From Suillus spraguei (taxonomy: Eukaryota; Basidiomycota; Agaricomycetes; Boletales; Suillaceae), in NCBI GenBank assembly GCA_016800925.1, contig JABCPU010000202.1:1-64000 (forward strand): DNA of 64,000 nucleotides. The letters run 5' to 3'. The translations under genes were made by a program, and so were the position numbers. How positions within the stretch are numbered: the first letter of the stretch is position 1; each line of letters begins with the position of its first letter. Under the pieces are notes generated by a model. The model did not search any database, was not told the origin of the DNA, and saw nothing but the letters and a program-made list of their open reading frames with translations. Shown piece after piece: positions 34,875 to 45,949 of this stretch.

Positions 34875-36633
34875 GCCCAAGCTAGGTTGTATCTTTACAC
34901 TGAACATCATGTTCTTTGGTCTTTGCAATTCCCCGGCAACTTTCCAAGCATATATGAATCGTACCTTCCAGCAGGAAATCAATGAAGGATGGATGGTTAT
35001 ATACATGGACAACATCCTGATTTTCTCCATGACTATAGCAGAACACCGTGAACGGACAAGACGGGTTTTGATGAAGATACGACAGGAACATTTGTTCCTG
35101 AAACCAGAGAAATGCACCTTCGATGCAGAAGAAGTGGAATACCTCGGAATGATAATTTGCCCAGGACAAGTTGCTATGGATACCGCCAAGACCAAGGGGA
35201 TTGCTGAATGGCCAGTTCCAAAATCTGTAAAAGATGTCCGGTCATTCCTTGGCTTTTGCAACTTCTACCGCACATTCATTTCCCATTATTCTGATATCAA
35301 TATCACTCGACCACTTATCGAATTAACAAAGAAAGACAAGGTTTTTGATTGGTCACCCGCATGTATGGACACCTTTGACAAACTGAAATGGCGCTTCACA
35401 TCCCAACCAGTACTTTGTAATCCTGACCCTTCCTGACAATTTGCTATTGCTACCGATGCTTCACTTGTAGCAACCGGCGGCATTCTCTTACAGACCGACG
35501 AGAATGGTGTTTATCACCCATGCGCATATCTCTCGCAGTCTTTGAACCCCACGGAACACAATTATCAGATCTTTGATCGCAAACTCCTTGCCGTGATCCA
35601 GGCATTAAATGAATGGCGTCATTATCTTGAAGGAAACCTGCACCCCGTACTGGTATTCACCGACCACAAGAATCTTCTGTACTTTCAAAGTGCACAGAAG
35701 CTTACCCATCGCCAAGCACATTGGCAACTGATTCTGTCTATTTATGACATTGAACTGCATCACGTTGCAGGTACTAAATTGGCAGTACCTGATGCACTAT
35801 CTCGCCGGCCTGACTACGACTCCGGCAAAGACGATAATGAGGACCAGACCCTCCTCCCTGACGCTCTATTCGTTCATCTTATTGACACCAACCTGAAGGA
35901 TGTTTTCATCTTTCAGACTGCATCCGATGCCCTTGATGGCATGTGTCTTCCTCCTATGAAGTCGGCACTTTCCGATTGGAAAATTGAGGAGAACATCCTC
36001 TATTTTAAGAATTGTGCCTACATTCCACTGGCGCATTGTCCCGATATCCTGAAAAGGTATCATGATCATCCTACTGCGGGTCACCCCGGTCAATTCAAAA
36101 CTGAAGAGCTTGTTAAATGTGAAGCCTGGTGGCCCACTATGGGCTCTTATATTCGGAAATACATAGAGGGTTGCGCCCTTTGTCAGCAAATGAAAGCAGA
36201 TACACATCCTGTTCAACCTCTGCTTACCCCAATCCCTTCATCTGCGACTCAGCCTTTTTCTCAGGTCTCTGTCGATCTTGTCACTGACCTCCCACTCTCT
36301 GGGGGCTTTGACAGTATCATGGTCGTGGTAGACCATGGCCTTATGAAGGGGGTAATTATTATCCCTTGCCTGAAAACCGTCACCTCCGAAGGCATCGCCA
36401 AATTATTCTTGAAACATGTTTATCGTCGATTTGGACTCCATGACAAAGTTATCTCAGATCGCGGCCTGCAGTTCCTATCTTGCTTCTCCAAGGAGCTTGC
36501 CCAACTTCTCAACTACGTCATCGCCCCATCTACGGCTTATCACCCACAGACTGATGGCAAACTGAGAGGCTCAATCAAGAACTTGAAACATATTTATGCA
36601 TCTATTGCCGCAACAACCCTGAAGATTGGGTAG
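34875..36633 (+). pseudogene. RT second half, RNase H and integrase of copy 2
   Basis: RT resumes with MFFGLCNSPATFQAYMNRTF. The catalytic YMDD reads YMDN. RNase H follows (IATDAS, FDRKLLAV, FTDHKNL) after a TGA at 35434. Integrase has the H2C2 finger (HDHPTAGH, CALCQQMK) and core residues VDLVTDLP and ISDRGLQF, but the DGQTERLNQE helix with the third acidic residue is garbled (DGKLRGSIKNL). ORFs are 34861-35436 and 35542-36633. The loss of Asp in YMDD alone would abolish reverse transcription. Confidence 0.9.
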
Positions 36634-36769
36634 AACATCTACCAATCGCTGAATTTGTCCATAACCATCGAAAACATGATGCAAGGAATGCATCACCCTT
36701 CTATCTGATGATGGGATATGAACCATGTGCCATCCCTCATCTAATCCCTGACTCATCTGTTCCTGCAGC

Positions 36770-37243
36770 TGTTACGAACTGGGGTGGCGTCACCAGCGAC
36801 AGTGAAAAGACACAGACGGTCTGCTGGAAGGTTCTTACAATGTCCAGAAGAGGACAAGGTGAAAGTACAAGGAACGCGTTCCAAGTACAATCAAGGGTTC
36901 GGCCTCAAAGACAAGTCTAAGAGGTTCTACGAGAATAGAGACTAAGGCTAAGGAGTGCTTAGACTTAGAGACGATTCAAGACGACTTAGGTTGGAGGCCT
37001 AAGCAAAGGAGATTCCAGGTAAAACCCAGTAAGATTAAAGTAAAGAATCTACTACAAGTACAACGTGCTTAAATAGGCCAATATGTGCGCACAGACCAAG
37101 AGAGGTGTGGAAAGTAAGTGCATATCCAAATAAGGAAGGCAACTATAGTACAGATGCATTGAGCATATGAGTCAGAGTCATGTGACATGATATACAAGTA
37201 AGGAAGTAAAGAGAAATGAATAGGGGCACATATGATTGTAACA
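36770..37243 (-). repeat. solo LTR of the same family, nested in copy 2
   Basis: TGTTACGAACTGG...ATTGTAACA, opposite in orientation to copy 2. Flanks are GCAGC (36765-36769) and GCGGC (37244-37248), a target duplication with one change. Without it the integrase tail continues into AGAAGATCGAG, as in copy 3. Confidence 0.9.
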
Positions 37244-37805
37244 GCGGCAGAAGATCGAGTACGATCTCTGCAGAAGATCGAGTACGATCTCTGCAGAAGA
37301 TAAGAGAAGAAGCAATTGCTTGCCATAACATTGCGATGCAAACAATGGCGAATGATCCCGAGGAGAGAAGTACACTCCATGGAAGATTGGAGATAAGGTC
37401 TGGCTATCTGCTACTAATCTTAGACTCAAACTCCCATCACGGAAACTTGCGCCGAAACGATACAGACCTTTCCCGATCATCAATGTCTTATCGCCCATCA
37501 CATTTACGATCAAACTCCCTCCACAATGGAAAATTCATCCCACTTTCCATGCTTCCATCTTATCGTCCTATAGCAAAACAGACGTACATGGCCTGAACTT
37601 CCCCGAACCACCGCCTGACATTATCGAAGAAGAAGAAGAATACAAAGTAGAAGCTATTCTCTCCCACAAAGGAACCAGCATTCGCCGACGCTATCTTGTT
37701 TCCTGGAAAGGATATTCATCGGGAGATAACGAGTGGCTCGCAGAAAAGAACTTGAAAAACTCTGCTCGAATTTTAAATGCTTATAAGAAGCAACACTCCC
37801 TCTGA
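37244..37805 (+). pseudogene. integrase C-terminus with chromodomain, copy 2
   Basis: After a duplicated AGAAGATCGAGTACGATCTC the frame passes through the integrase tail to a chromodomain (YKVEAILSH, RRRYLVSWKGYSSGDNEWL, KNLKNSARIL) and stops at 37803-37805. Chromodomains bind modified histone tails and steer integration to heterochromatin. The aromatic residues Y, W and W are conserved. Confidence 0.87.
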
Positions 37806-37860
37806 TTATTCTTCAGTCAATCAAACCGCACCAGCATTTCATCAACTAAAGCCTTTCGAA

Positions 37861-39332
37861 ATGTCTTTCCCCACTGCTTACATCACCCCGTTACCACCAC
37901 CAACAATGACTCTGATTCCGACACAGAAAACTACGGAACCCTTGCCACCGAAATTGACAACACTTCTTATATTGAAGCCGCCCTTCTATGTGAAGGACAC
38001 GCCCTTGAGATCGAAAGAATCCTCACTGAAAAAGGTGCCTTCCCTGCTTAACTTCTCGTCAACATCATCCGTACAGCTGCCCTCATCGAAACTACCATCA
38101 ATGAAACCACAGAAATCATGTATCGCCAGCGTATCTTACATCTACAAAAACACATTCGTTCTTATGCTATGCTGTTGCTTCCCCATTCTTTTAAAAGCAA
38201 TGTTGAAGAAGCTATTCACATTGTGGCTGAACGTCGAGCAGGTGTTGCTCGACCTCCCGCTCCACAAAGAGATACGGACCCACTTCCAGTCCCTCCATCC
38301 GCTTCTTCGTGCATTTATTCTAACATTGATGCCTTTGCTGGCTTATATACTGCAGTTCAAGAAATTGGACAGCTCACTAACGCAGTCGTCGAAACTATCC
38401 AGCAATCGGTCGTGGAAACAAGAGCAGCCAGAAGTTTAGTCGAAGAAGCCATTGTTGATCTACAGCAAACTCAAGCGGACCTTGATTCCCCGCAAACTCC
38501 ATCTCCAATTGAACAACCAACTTCACCGCCCCCCATTATAACCTCCCACGATCACCCCGCATGGCTATACGAGCCTTGCACAGAAGAGCAGTGTGCAGCT
38601 GCGAAAGCATTAGGGATCCCTGTCACTGAATTGGTGACACTTGGCCCTCGACTTCGTGACCTCCATATCCACCCTCCAATGTCTATCCCATCATCATTCG
38701 GTCCAATGGACCCTGTCTTGCCAGTCCTGGTAAAGGATTTCGGCATAACATCACCTGCCTCCTCTGACGAACTCCTTGCGGTTGCTGAACGAGCAACTAC
38801 CCCTGATCTCCCAATGTCGGCATACACCCTTACCACTAAACAGCAGGTGCAGCTCAGACGCGACAATGCTTTTGCTTTAAGTCGTATGGCGCGATGGAAG
38901 GGAAAGAAACGCGCCAGATCCACTAGCCCCAAACCCATTATTTTGCCATCACCATTATGCATGTCTACCTCCAACACGGATGAAAATATGAAATGTTGAT
39001 TCTGTAGCATCATAGGACATCGGCAAAAGAATTGCCCTGAATACCAGTGTCAAATCTGTCTGCGACACGCCCCTACCCATCTATCTATCTACTGCCCTCA
39101 GCGTATTGGAGATTCCTCATTTACACTCACTTGGAAGGACAATGGATTTTATGATGCACTTCGTAGGTGGGAGCAGTATCTTATTAATCGCTGACGAAGA
39201 AAAACAGGTCGACAAGCGAGAACTATAGCAGAAGAAGAAGCGGCTTATATGTTAGGGGGAAGTGCTGCTGATGAAGACATCACTAACTATGATGACTATG
39301 ATCCTGTCTATGATGCCAATAGTGATATATGA
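37861..39332 (+). pseudogene. extra ORF (ORF3) with CCHC knuckle, copy 2
   Basis: Starts MSFPTAYITP 55 bp after the Pol stop and ends just before the 3' LTR, the position of env in other elements. A one-base loss near 37888 and stops at about 38052 and 38997 break it; the longest clean frame is 38118-38999. The protein has a helical N-terminus, a Pro-rich middle (HPAWLYEPCTEEQC, GPRLRDLHIHPPM) and, after a TGA, IIGHRQKNCPEYQCQIC. No signal peptide or transmembrane segment is evident, so it is not a typical envelope protein. The function is unknown; RNA or DNA binding is an inference from the knuckle. Confidence 0.75.
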
Positions 39333-39355
39333 AAGTCGGTGACTTTCCATGTAAC

Positions 39356-39365
39356 AAGGGGGTAA
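39356..39365 (+). promoter_or_regulatory. polypurine tract of copy 2
   Basis: AAGGGGGTAA lies directly before the 3' LTR. Plus-strand synthesis would start there. Confidence 0.55.
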
Positions 39366-39839
39366 TGTTACAGTCGTACGTGCCCCTATTCATTTTCTCC
39401 TTGTCTCCTTTACTTGTATTACATAACATGACTCTGACTCATATGCTCAATGCATCTGTACTATAGTTGCCTTCCTTCTTTGGATACGCACTTATGCTCT
39501 CACGTCTCCCTTGGTCTGTGCGCACATATTGACCTATTTAAGCACGTTGTATTACACTTGTATACTTTACTTTAATCTTACTGGGTTTTACCTGGAACAT
39601 CCTTCGCTTATGTCTCCAACCTAAGTCGTCTTGAATCGCCTCTAAGTCTAAGCACTCCTTAGCCTTAGTCTCTATTCTCGTAGAACCTCTTAGACTTGTC
39701 TTTGAGGCTGAACCCTTGATAGCACTCGGAACGTGTTCCTTGTACTTTCACCTTGTCCTCTTCTGGACATTGTAGAACTTCCCAGCAGACCGTCAGTGTC
39801 TTTTCACTGTCGCTGGTGACGCCACCCCAGTTCATAACA
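39366..39839 (+). repeat. 3' LTR of copy 2
   Basis: 474 bp, ends TG...CA, followed by the target repeat CAAGT (39840-39844). Confidence 0.95.
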
Positions 39840-39844
39840 CAAGT

Positions 39845-40038
39845 ACAGTCTGAAGTCTTCAATATGTTTCCCACTTTGTGAGAGAATGTCATCGACTTGC
39901 TGTAGTGTGAATGCATAGCCATTGATGTTGTTGCCGAGATGGAGCACATGATCTTGCGACGTAGTGTTCTTGAATGTCTCCCACAGTGGTGTTGCAGGGT
40001 ATCCTTCCAGCAGGATTTGAGCAAAAAGAAATCACAGC
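39845..40038 (-). pseudogene. Helitron RepHel, middle segment between two insertions
   Basis: The minus strand reads AQILLEGYPATPLWETFKN, then LHLGNNINGYAFTLQQVDDI and DFRLYL. It joins in frame, across the chromovirus, to PQRRTAELVHEDH at 30822 and below. This is the linker between the Rep and helicase domains of Helitron proteins. A one-base shift in a T-run separates it from the upstream segment. Confidence 0.8.
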
Positions 40039-40942
40039 TGTGATGGCGTTAGGAGGGAATCAATGGCCTCTGTTAGTGACCTGGCCAGGCGCTAAGGAAC
40101 TTGAGTGGTGTCTGTGACAGGCGCTCTATCAAGAGCGGCGGCCCATGCATATCGGTCTCCTAGTGTGGAGTGCGCTAGTTGCATCAGTCGGAGGTGGGCA
40201 CTACGCGCTGTCTCACGACCTACATCACAGAGACAAGGTTCTTGACAACAATCAAAGATGTAGAAGCGATGAGCTTCTATGAAGTTCGAATAGAGACAAT
40301 AAGCTTATGAAAAGCTTATTGAAAGGAAGTTCAGGGTCGAAGATCAAGTAGATTCAAGTTAAAGAAGTACAAAGGCTATCTGCGCGTATTTATACATAAG
40401 ATTGAAGCGGAGCGTGAATACATAAGTATCACTGGATTAAGTATAAAGTCAGATAGCCAATAGGAGAACGCATGCTCATAGATGAGTCAGAGGCGTATGA
40501 ACCAATGAATGCATGCATGTGCAAAAGGGAGTCATAGGTGTGGAGCCAAAGGTATAAAGGGTACGAGCCAATGAGGTGACGCATGCGTCATAGGTAAATG
40601 CAAAGGAAAAGATAAAAGGAAATACGACACCAGACGTAGTCCTTGAGCCAATGAAGCATGGGGTAGCACATGTTGAAGTGCAGAGGAAAGCGTCAGACAC
40701 AACAGAGGCGTTTGAGATGCAAGAAGTGTGGGGAGCGAGACGAGTGCTCATGAGCGTGGAGGGTACCAGAAGAGTGCGCATTTAGTGATGATGGAGGAGG
40801 CAAGCATAGGCAAGGTAAGGAGTGACGACAGCAAGCCAGACGAGGTAGTGGAGGACAAGGATGGAGGCCTCATCAGGACAAGAGTAGATGGCGATGCATA
40901 GGAGGAAAAATGATAGTAGGGGCACAAGAAGGTGTTCTTGTA
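40039..40942 (-). repeat. solo LTR of another family in the Helitron gene
   Basis: 904 bp without coding capacity, flanked by ACAGC on both sides (40034-40038 and 40943-40947). On the minus strand it has TATAAATA near 40395 and ends ...CCATCACA. Its 5' end would read TACAAG, so the canonical TG is changed to TA. It includes a CTTCGACCCTGAAC block also found in the leader of copy 1. Confidence 0.65.
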
Positions 40943-42940
40943 ACAGCCTCCTGCAAAGTGAGAAAACCTTCTTGATGATTGTTGAAAAGTATGAAGTCAC
41001 TCGCAGCTTCATGAAATGTTCTGACAACACATCCATTGACAGTGCACAGGTCTTGAAAAGAAGATGCAGGCTTGTGAAGTAGAAGAGTGCAGAGGTAGAA
41101 AACTTCACCACTTCAGAGAGGCACAGTGTCAATGCGAGCAATTTTTTCAGTGTTGTGCCTGCATGCAATTTTTCTCTGGATGACACCACATTTTGGTGTC
41201 TCGAGGCACTCATGTGGTCTGAGAACCTCCCCAAGAGTACAGGGATAAAGTATGTACTTCTCATAGTATTCTTCATAGTGCAGATGTGCTAAGTGAGGTG
41301 GCTGCAGAAAGTAGCGGTCCAATAGTGATGCTGTCGACCGATCTCCGCAATGTTGAAACTGAGGAGTATTCTCACCTGGTAGATGCACAGGCAGACATTG
41401 CACAGAAGGCTCTCTCCACGTGATTTCAAAACCAAGGATGCGCCAAGCTGCTTCTGGAGCAGATAGATAGTGAGCTTTCTGATAGTCTTTGACCTCATTG
41501 ACAGGTTCCAGTTGTCGTGGTCTGGTGTCATCATCATCTTGGAGATTGAAAAATGCACAATCTTGTCCTTTGTAGAGGTATTTATAAAGATAGCTGAAGA
41601 CCTTCGCAGTGTACACCACATTGAAGTGAAAGTGACAGTCTGCAAAGTCTATCAGAGGCTTGCAGTATGGTACTACCCACATATCTTCCTCACTGCGCCT
41701 GCGCCAGTGCACATGACCAAATTCATCCACTGTTGTTGTTGGTTGCAAAGGATGCAGAAAGCCATATATACATTTCCATCTCGATTGCACCTGCTTCCTG
41801 CACGTGTGAGATGATCATGGCTGTGTATCATGTATCTTTCCACTTTTTCTCGGCACACTTGGTTGTCATGTGGTATTTCGGCGCTAATGATGGAATCCAG
41901 ATGGTCACACAGAATTTCAGGTTTGACCTGTTGTGCAAAAACATGAGAAAAGGTATTATGGATCATCCACTGCATACCTTGATGATGATGTGAGCATGAG
42001 GAAATCCGTGCTTTTGAAATTCAACCACTTTGATCAGGTATTTCTTTTCTCCAAAGCGTGTGCGCAGCAGGTGCATCAATTTCTCCAATCATGACTTGAA
42101 CATGTGAGCGACAATGACAGGTATATCACTTGCTGTTTGACCAGGTTGCAAGCGCGTTCTCACTTCTGGCCAGTCTGGATTGAATGTCATAGTGCAAAAA
42201 AATGAGCTTCCCAAATTTTCGGCCTAGAGCCATGGCATCTGCAGTCTGCTCTGATGTCCACACATGTGAGCCAACAAAGCTGGCAGGGAGCTTAATAGAC
42301 GGCTCAAACTCCTCTATATCATCCTCGTTCTCCTGCATCTTGTAGGCTTGTCTTTGTCGCTCCTTTGCAATATAAGCCAGCCACTGTTCCTCAGTCCTGG
42401 AGTACATGTCCACTAAATATTCACAGCAAAGTCGGCCAAAGATGCTGAATCAATCGTCATTGTCAGCCAAAAGGCGGCTGCGTACCAGTCAATTTGGGAG
42501 AAATTCGGAATGTCAATGATGTGACTGATACCCCATCCTATCTCTCTGAGGGAAAAAAAGGACGTAGTGCAGAGATTCATAGTGGCATAAAAGAATATTC
42601 AGGAACTCCAGTTGAGCATGAGATTTGTGCCAAATGACAACAGAGCGAGGATTGATGTCAGTTGAATTGGCAGCATGCATGACAGCTGCAAAATCTTTAT
42701 TGGATGAGAAGTCTTTCAACTCAAGCTGCCATTTGTGGTGTGAGTGAGGGTGAAAAGTGCATAAATGATGGACATAGGGATTCACAGCATTGAGGTCATC
42801 GGTAATGGCCTGAATGACAGTGGCATGGACACCAAACTCCTGAGCTTTCTGCTGACACATTCTCTTGTCATATAAGAACCAGTGAATGGAGTGATCTTGA
42901 TATTCAGTATCACATTGTCTTCTTAGATAGATGATCTATA
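40943..42940 (-). pseudogene. Helitron RepHel, Rep (HUH) half
   Basis: The HUH nuclease motif reads GFPHAHIIIK, with HAH at 41990-41998. The tyrosine region YLYKYLYKGQD follows in the 41113-41790 frame. Upstream frames (42126-42413 and 42513-42860) match the Helitron-like N-terminal domain (WHKSHAQLEFLN, FGKLIFLHYD). An acceptor-like CTATAG at about 42939 precedes the first exon found (YLRRQCDTEYQDHSIHW). Several stops separate the frames, so this is a pseudogene. Rep nicks and joins single strands in rolling-circle transposition. Confidence 0.87.
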
Positions 42941-44906
42941 GATAAAGACCTATAAAACCAAATATCTCCATGGTCAGTGATTCAGACAAATACCAATGAC
43001 TGATAATGTGGTTGTACGTGGGTGGCTGTTTATGTTCCCCAGGCTATGGTCAGCAAATGAGTCACTTCTGTGAGATCAGCAAACTCTTGGACAATGACAA
43101 AGATTCTCGAAACAACTAAACTTCAAAGAAAAACACAGAAGTTGAACAAACTAAGAAACAGAAGTAACTGGCTGAATTACTCTCTCTGATGGAATGCAGG
43201 TGTTTTGCAACAACTGTGCTACCAAAATTTGTGGGAAGTTACAACAATCACCCTCTCAGACAAGCAGGTAGAATCCCTGGTCAAGACTGATCACTACTTC
43301 AGAGATCTCTAGCTTACTATTGAACCTGCTGCCAAGGAACTCACTATGAGTATTAAGCAGATAACAGGAATGGACATCCTTGGATTTCAATACCAAGTCC
43401 CCTTTCAATAACTAGAGTCTATCGGTCAGTGAAGACCTTAACTCAGTATCGCTACTCAGATGTGCAAGATCGAGTGTCATTGTCAACCTCTAAAGTCTCT
43501 CCCACTAAGCTACTCTGGCCTTAGATGGACTAAAGAGACAACACAAATATCAGAAACACAAGGACACTTAGCACCAACAAACTTTTAAAGAGAGAGAGAG
43601 ACCAGTAATCAAAGAAAAAGAAGAAAAGAGAAAGATTCAAAAGAAACAGAAGCAAGGAAACAGACAACAGAGAAAGAAAAACAGAGAGGAAGATGATGAA
43701 AGAAACTAGAATGAATTTGTCAAAGAAAAAAGATTTGTTGTCTTGCTGGTTGTCAGACACAGTGAGCTCAGGGTCTGCTAGTTGTTGAGCACAGTGAGCT
43801 CAAGGTAGTGCTATCTCACAGTGTAGACTTCCAATGTTACTGTTGTTGACAATGTTCTTGACAGTGTACTGATACAGCTGGTCACACTTCACTCTCAGTT
43901 ATATTTCTGAGGGGGGAGAAAATCTCTCTCTTATTGACAAAAAGGTGGGTATTATATAGACAAAATGAATGGCTATGCTACTGTTTTCCCACATTTTGTA
44001 GGGGTGCTGACCTACCCTATTCATTGAATATTGTCATAGTTGATTTGTAATATGCTCAAGGGTGTGAGAAAAAGTCATGTGGGATATCAATGGCTATGCA
44101 TAAATTTGAGATCAGGTGACTATTAGTGGCTATCCTAGGAGGAATATCAATTATGTAATATTTGAAGCATAAATTTGCACTTTTTGTAGATGCATAGAGG
44201 TGACGCGAGTGAATCATAATGTGTTTCATGAGTTTTTCTGCAGGGTAACTCTATGTAATTATTTTGCTGGGGTCACCTGACATCTGTGAGAATCTTATGA
44301 AGTAGTTTCTGTAGCCAAACATACATAAACACACCCATGAAAAATGAATTAGAAATAATAAGCAAACTTTTACAAGCAAAAAGAAACTTTCGATTCTGCA
44401 TCATGGATTGATTTCTGAATAGAGGAACACTAAGCTATTATAGTCCTGGTACTATTTGTCAGCTGCAGTAGTGTTTAGTCAGCCATGCACCAGACCAGTT
44501 TGGTGCATGTCAACGTATGAGGTGATAAGTGCGCCCAGTAATCACTACCACAGGAGGACCTCCAGCAAACTGTTGAAAGCCGCTACTGACACCTATTCCA
44601 GCAAATGAAAAAAATTATTGATGACGTGACAGAACTCCATAAGATGTCGAAGTCACATGGGTTCATTTAGCAGGGCACGCATCTGGGGGAAAGAGGGTGT
44701 AAGGGAGGTAACACTCGTGCCCCATTCCCACAGCAAAAGACATTAGACTCCGTCGAAAGAAGGAGTGCATTGCAGTGGTGGCAGCGGCGATTCCATGTCA
44801 ACAAGCTGATTGGCAAAGGAGGGTGACTACATAGCAGCATCCACCAAGATGGAGGACGTTCTACATGCTCATCAATAGCAGAAGGGGAGGGAGAGCAAGA
44901 CCCAGG
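42941..44906. other. non-coding, probably the Helitron 5' side
   Basis: No recognised exon. A purine-rich stretch lies at 43580-43715 and produces the Leu/Phe-rich minus-strand ORF 43530-43760, which I do not regard as a gene. A 108-codon ORF at 44667-44993 overlaps the solo LTR and is not supported. Confidence 0.45.
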
Positions 44907-45385
44907 TGTTACGAACTGGGGTGGCATCACCAGCGACAGTGAGAAAACACAGACAGTCTGCTGGGAGGTTCTACAATGTCCAGAAGAGGACAAGGTAAGA
45001 GTACAAGGAACACGTTCTGAGTACTATCAAGAGTTCAGCCTCGAAGACAATGCTAAGAGGTTCTACGAGAATAGAGACTAAGGCTAAGGAGTGCTTAGAC
45101 TTAGAGACGATTCAAGATGACTTAGGTTGGAGACCTAAGCGAAAGATATTGATATTCCAGGTAAAACCCAGTAAGATTAAAGTAAAGTATACAAGTGTAG
45201 TACAACGTGCTTGAATAAGCCAATATGTGCGCACGGACCAAGAGAGACATGAGAATGTAAGTGCATATCCAAAGAAGGAAGGCTACTATAGTACAGATGC
45301 ATTGAGCATATGAATCAGAGTCATGTTACATAATATACAAGATAAAGGAGACGGAAAATGAATAGAGGCACATATGATTGTAACA
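44907..45385 (-). repeat. solo LTR of the chromovirus family, TSD CCAGG
   Basis: 479 bp, TGTTACGAAC...GATTGTAACA on the plus strand, with perfect CCAGG repeats at 44902-44906 and 45386-45390. The self-primer motif ACTTTAATCTT is intact. It is the product of LTR-LTR recombination. Confidence 0.93.
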
Positions 45386-45442
45386 CCAGGAAGTGAAGTG
45401 AGAGGTGAGAGTGATTCTAGGGGCAGATTAATCAAGTGAGGC

Positions 45443-45916
45443 TGTTACGAACTGGGGTGGTGTCACCAGCAACAGTGAAAAGACACAGACAGTCTCTGGG
45501 AAGTTCTTACAATGTCCAGAAGAGGACAAGGTGAAAGTACAAGGAACGCGTTCCGAGTACGATCAAGGATCTGGCCTCAAGGACAAGTCCAAGAGGTTCT
45601 GCAAGAATAGAGACTAAGGCTAAGGAGTGCTTAGACTTAGAGACGATTCAAGACGACTTAGGTTGGAGACCTAAGCGAAGGAGATTCCAGGTAAAACCCA
45701 GTAAGATTCAAGTAAGGAATCTACTACAAGTACACTGTGCTTAAATAGGCCAATATGTGCGCACAGACCAAGTAACCGTGAGAATGTAACTGCGTATCCT
45801 AATAAGGAAGGCATGTATTGTACAGATGCGTTGAGCATATAAGGCAAAGTCATGTGACACGTCATACAAATAAGGAAACAAAGGGAAAATGAATAGGGGC
45901 ACATACGATTGTAACA
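45443..45916 (-). repeat. 3' LTR of copy 3
   Basis: Ends TG...CA. By eye it differs from the 5' LTR by seven transitions and a one-base indel. The self-primer motif reads ACTTGAATCTT, with one mismatch to the primer-binding site. Confidence 0.95.
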
Positions 45917-45949
45917 TTACCCCCGTATTACATTGAAAATCACCGACTT

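Larger units (their letters stand above)
30823..39839 (+). mobile_element. Ty3/gypsy chromovirus copy 2, complete ends, TSD CAAGT
   Basis: The two 474-bp LTRs bound 9017 bp. The 5-bp direct repeat CAAGT lies at 30818-30822 and 39840-39844, and removing the element rejoins the Helitron gene. Order: LTR, primer-binding site, Gag, knuckle, protease, RT, RNase H, integrase, chromodomain, extra ORF, purine tract, LTR. That order and the chromodomain place it among chromoviruses. It is defective: two LTR-like insertions, a YMDD-to-YMDN change, DSG to DFG, and several stops. Confidence 0.95.
28846..42940 (-). mobile_element. Helitron, broken by nested insertions
   Basis: Extends at least from the candidate 3' end (CTAG plus hairpin, 28846-28870) to the most upstream coding exon found (about 42938). 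Its Rep-helicase gene reads from high to low coordinates and is interrupted by the chromovirus at 30823-39839 and by the solo LTR at 40039-40942. The 5' TC end was not found; the Helitron may reach further right. Stops and frameshifts make it non-autonomous now. Confidence 0.75.

Noticed and set aside
40476..40781. Minus-strand ORF of 101 codons in the 904-bp insertion
   Set aside because: It lies within an LTR-like insertion with target repeats and has no recognisable domain.
43530..43760. Leu/Phe/Ser-rich minus-strand ORF, possible membrane protein
   Set aside because: It is the reading of a purine-rich stretch. Composition alone explains the hydrophobic protein.
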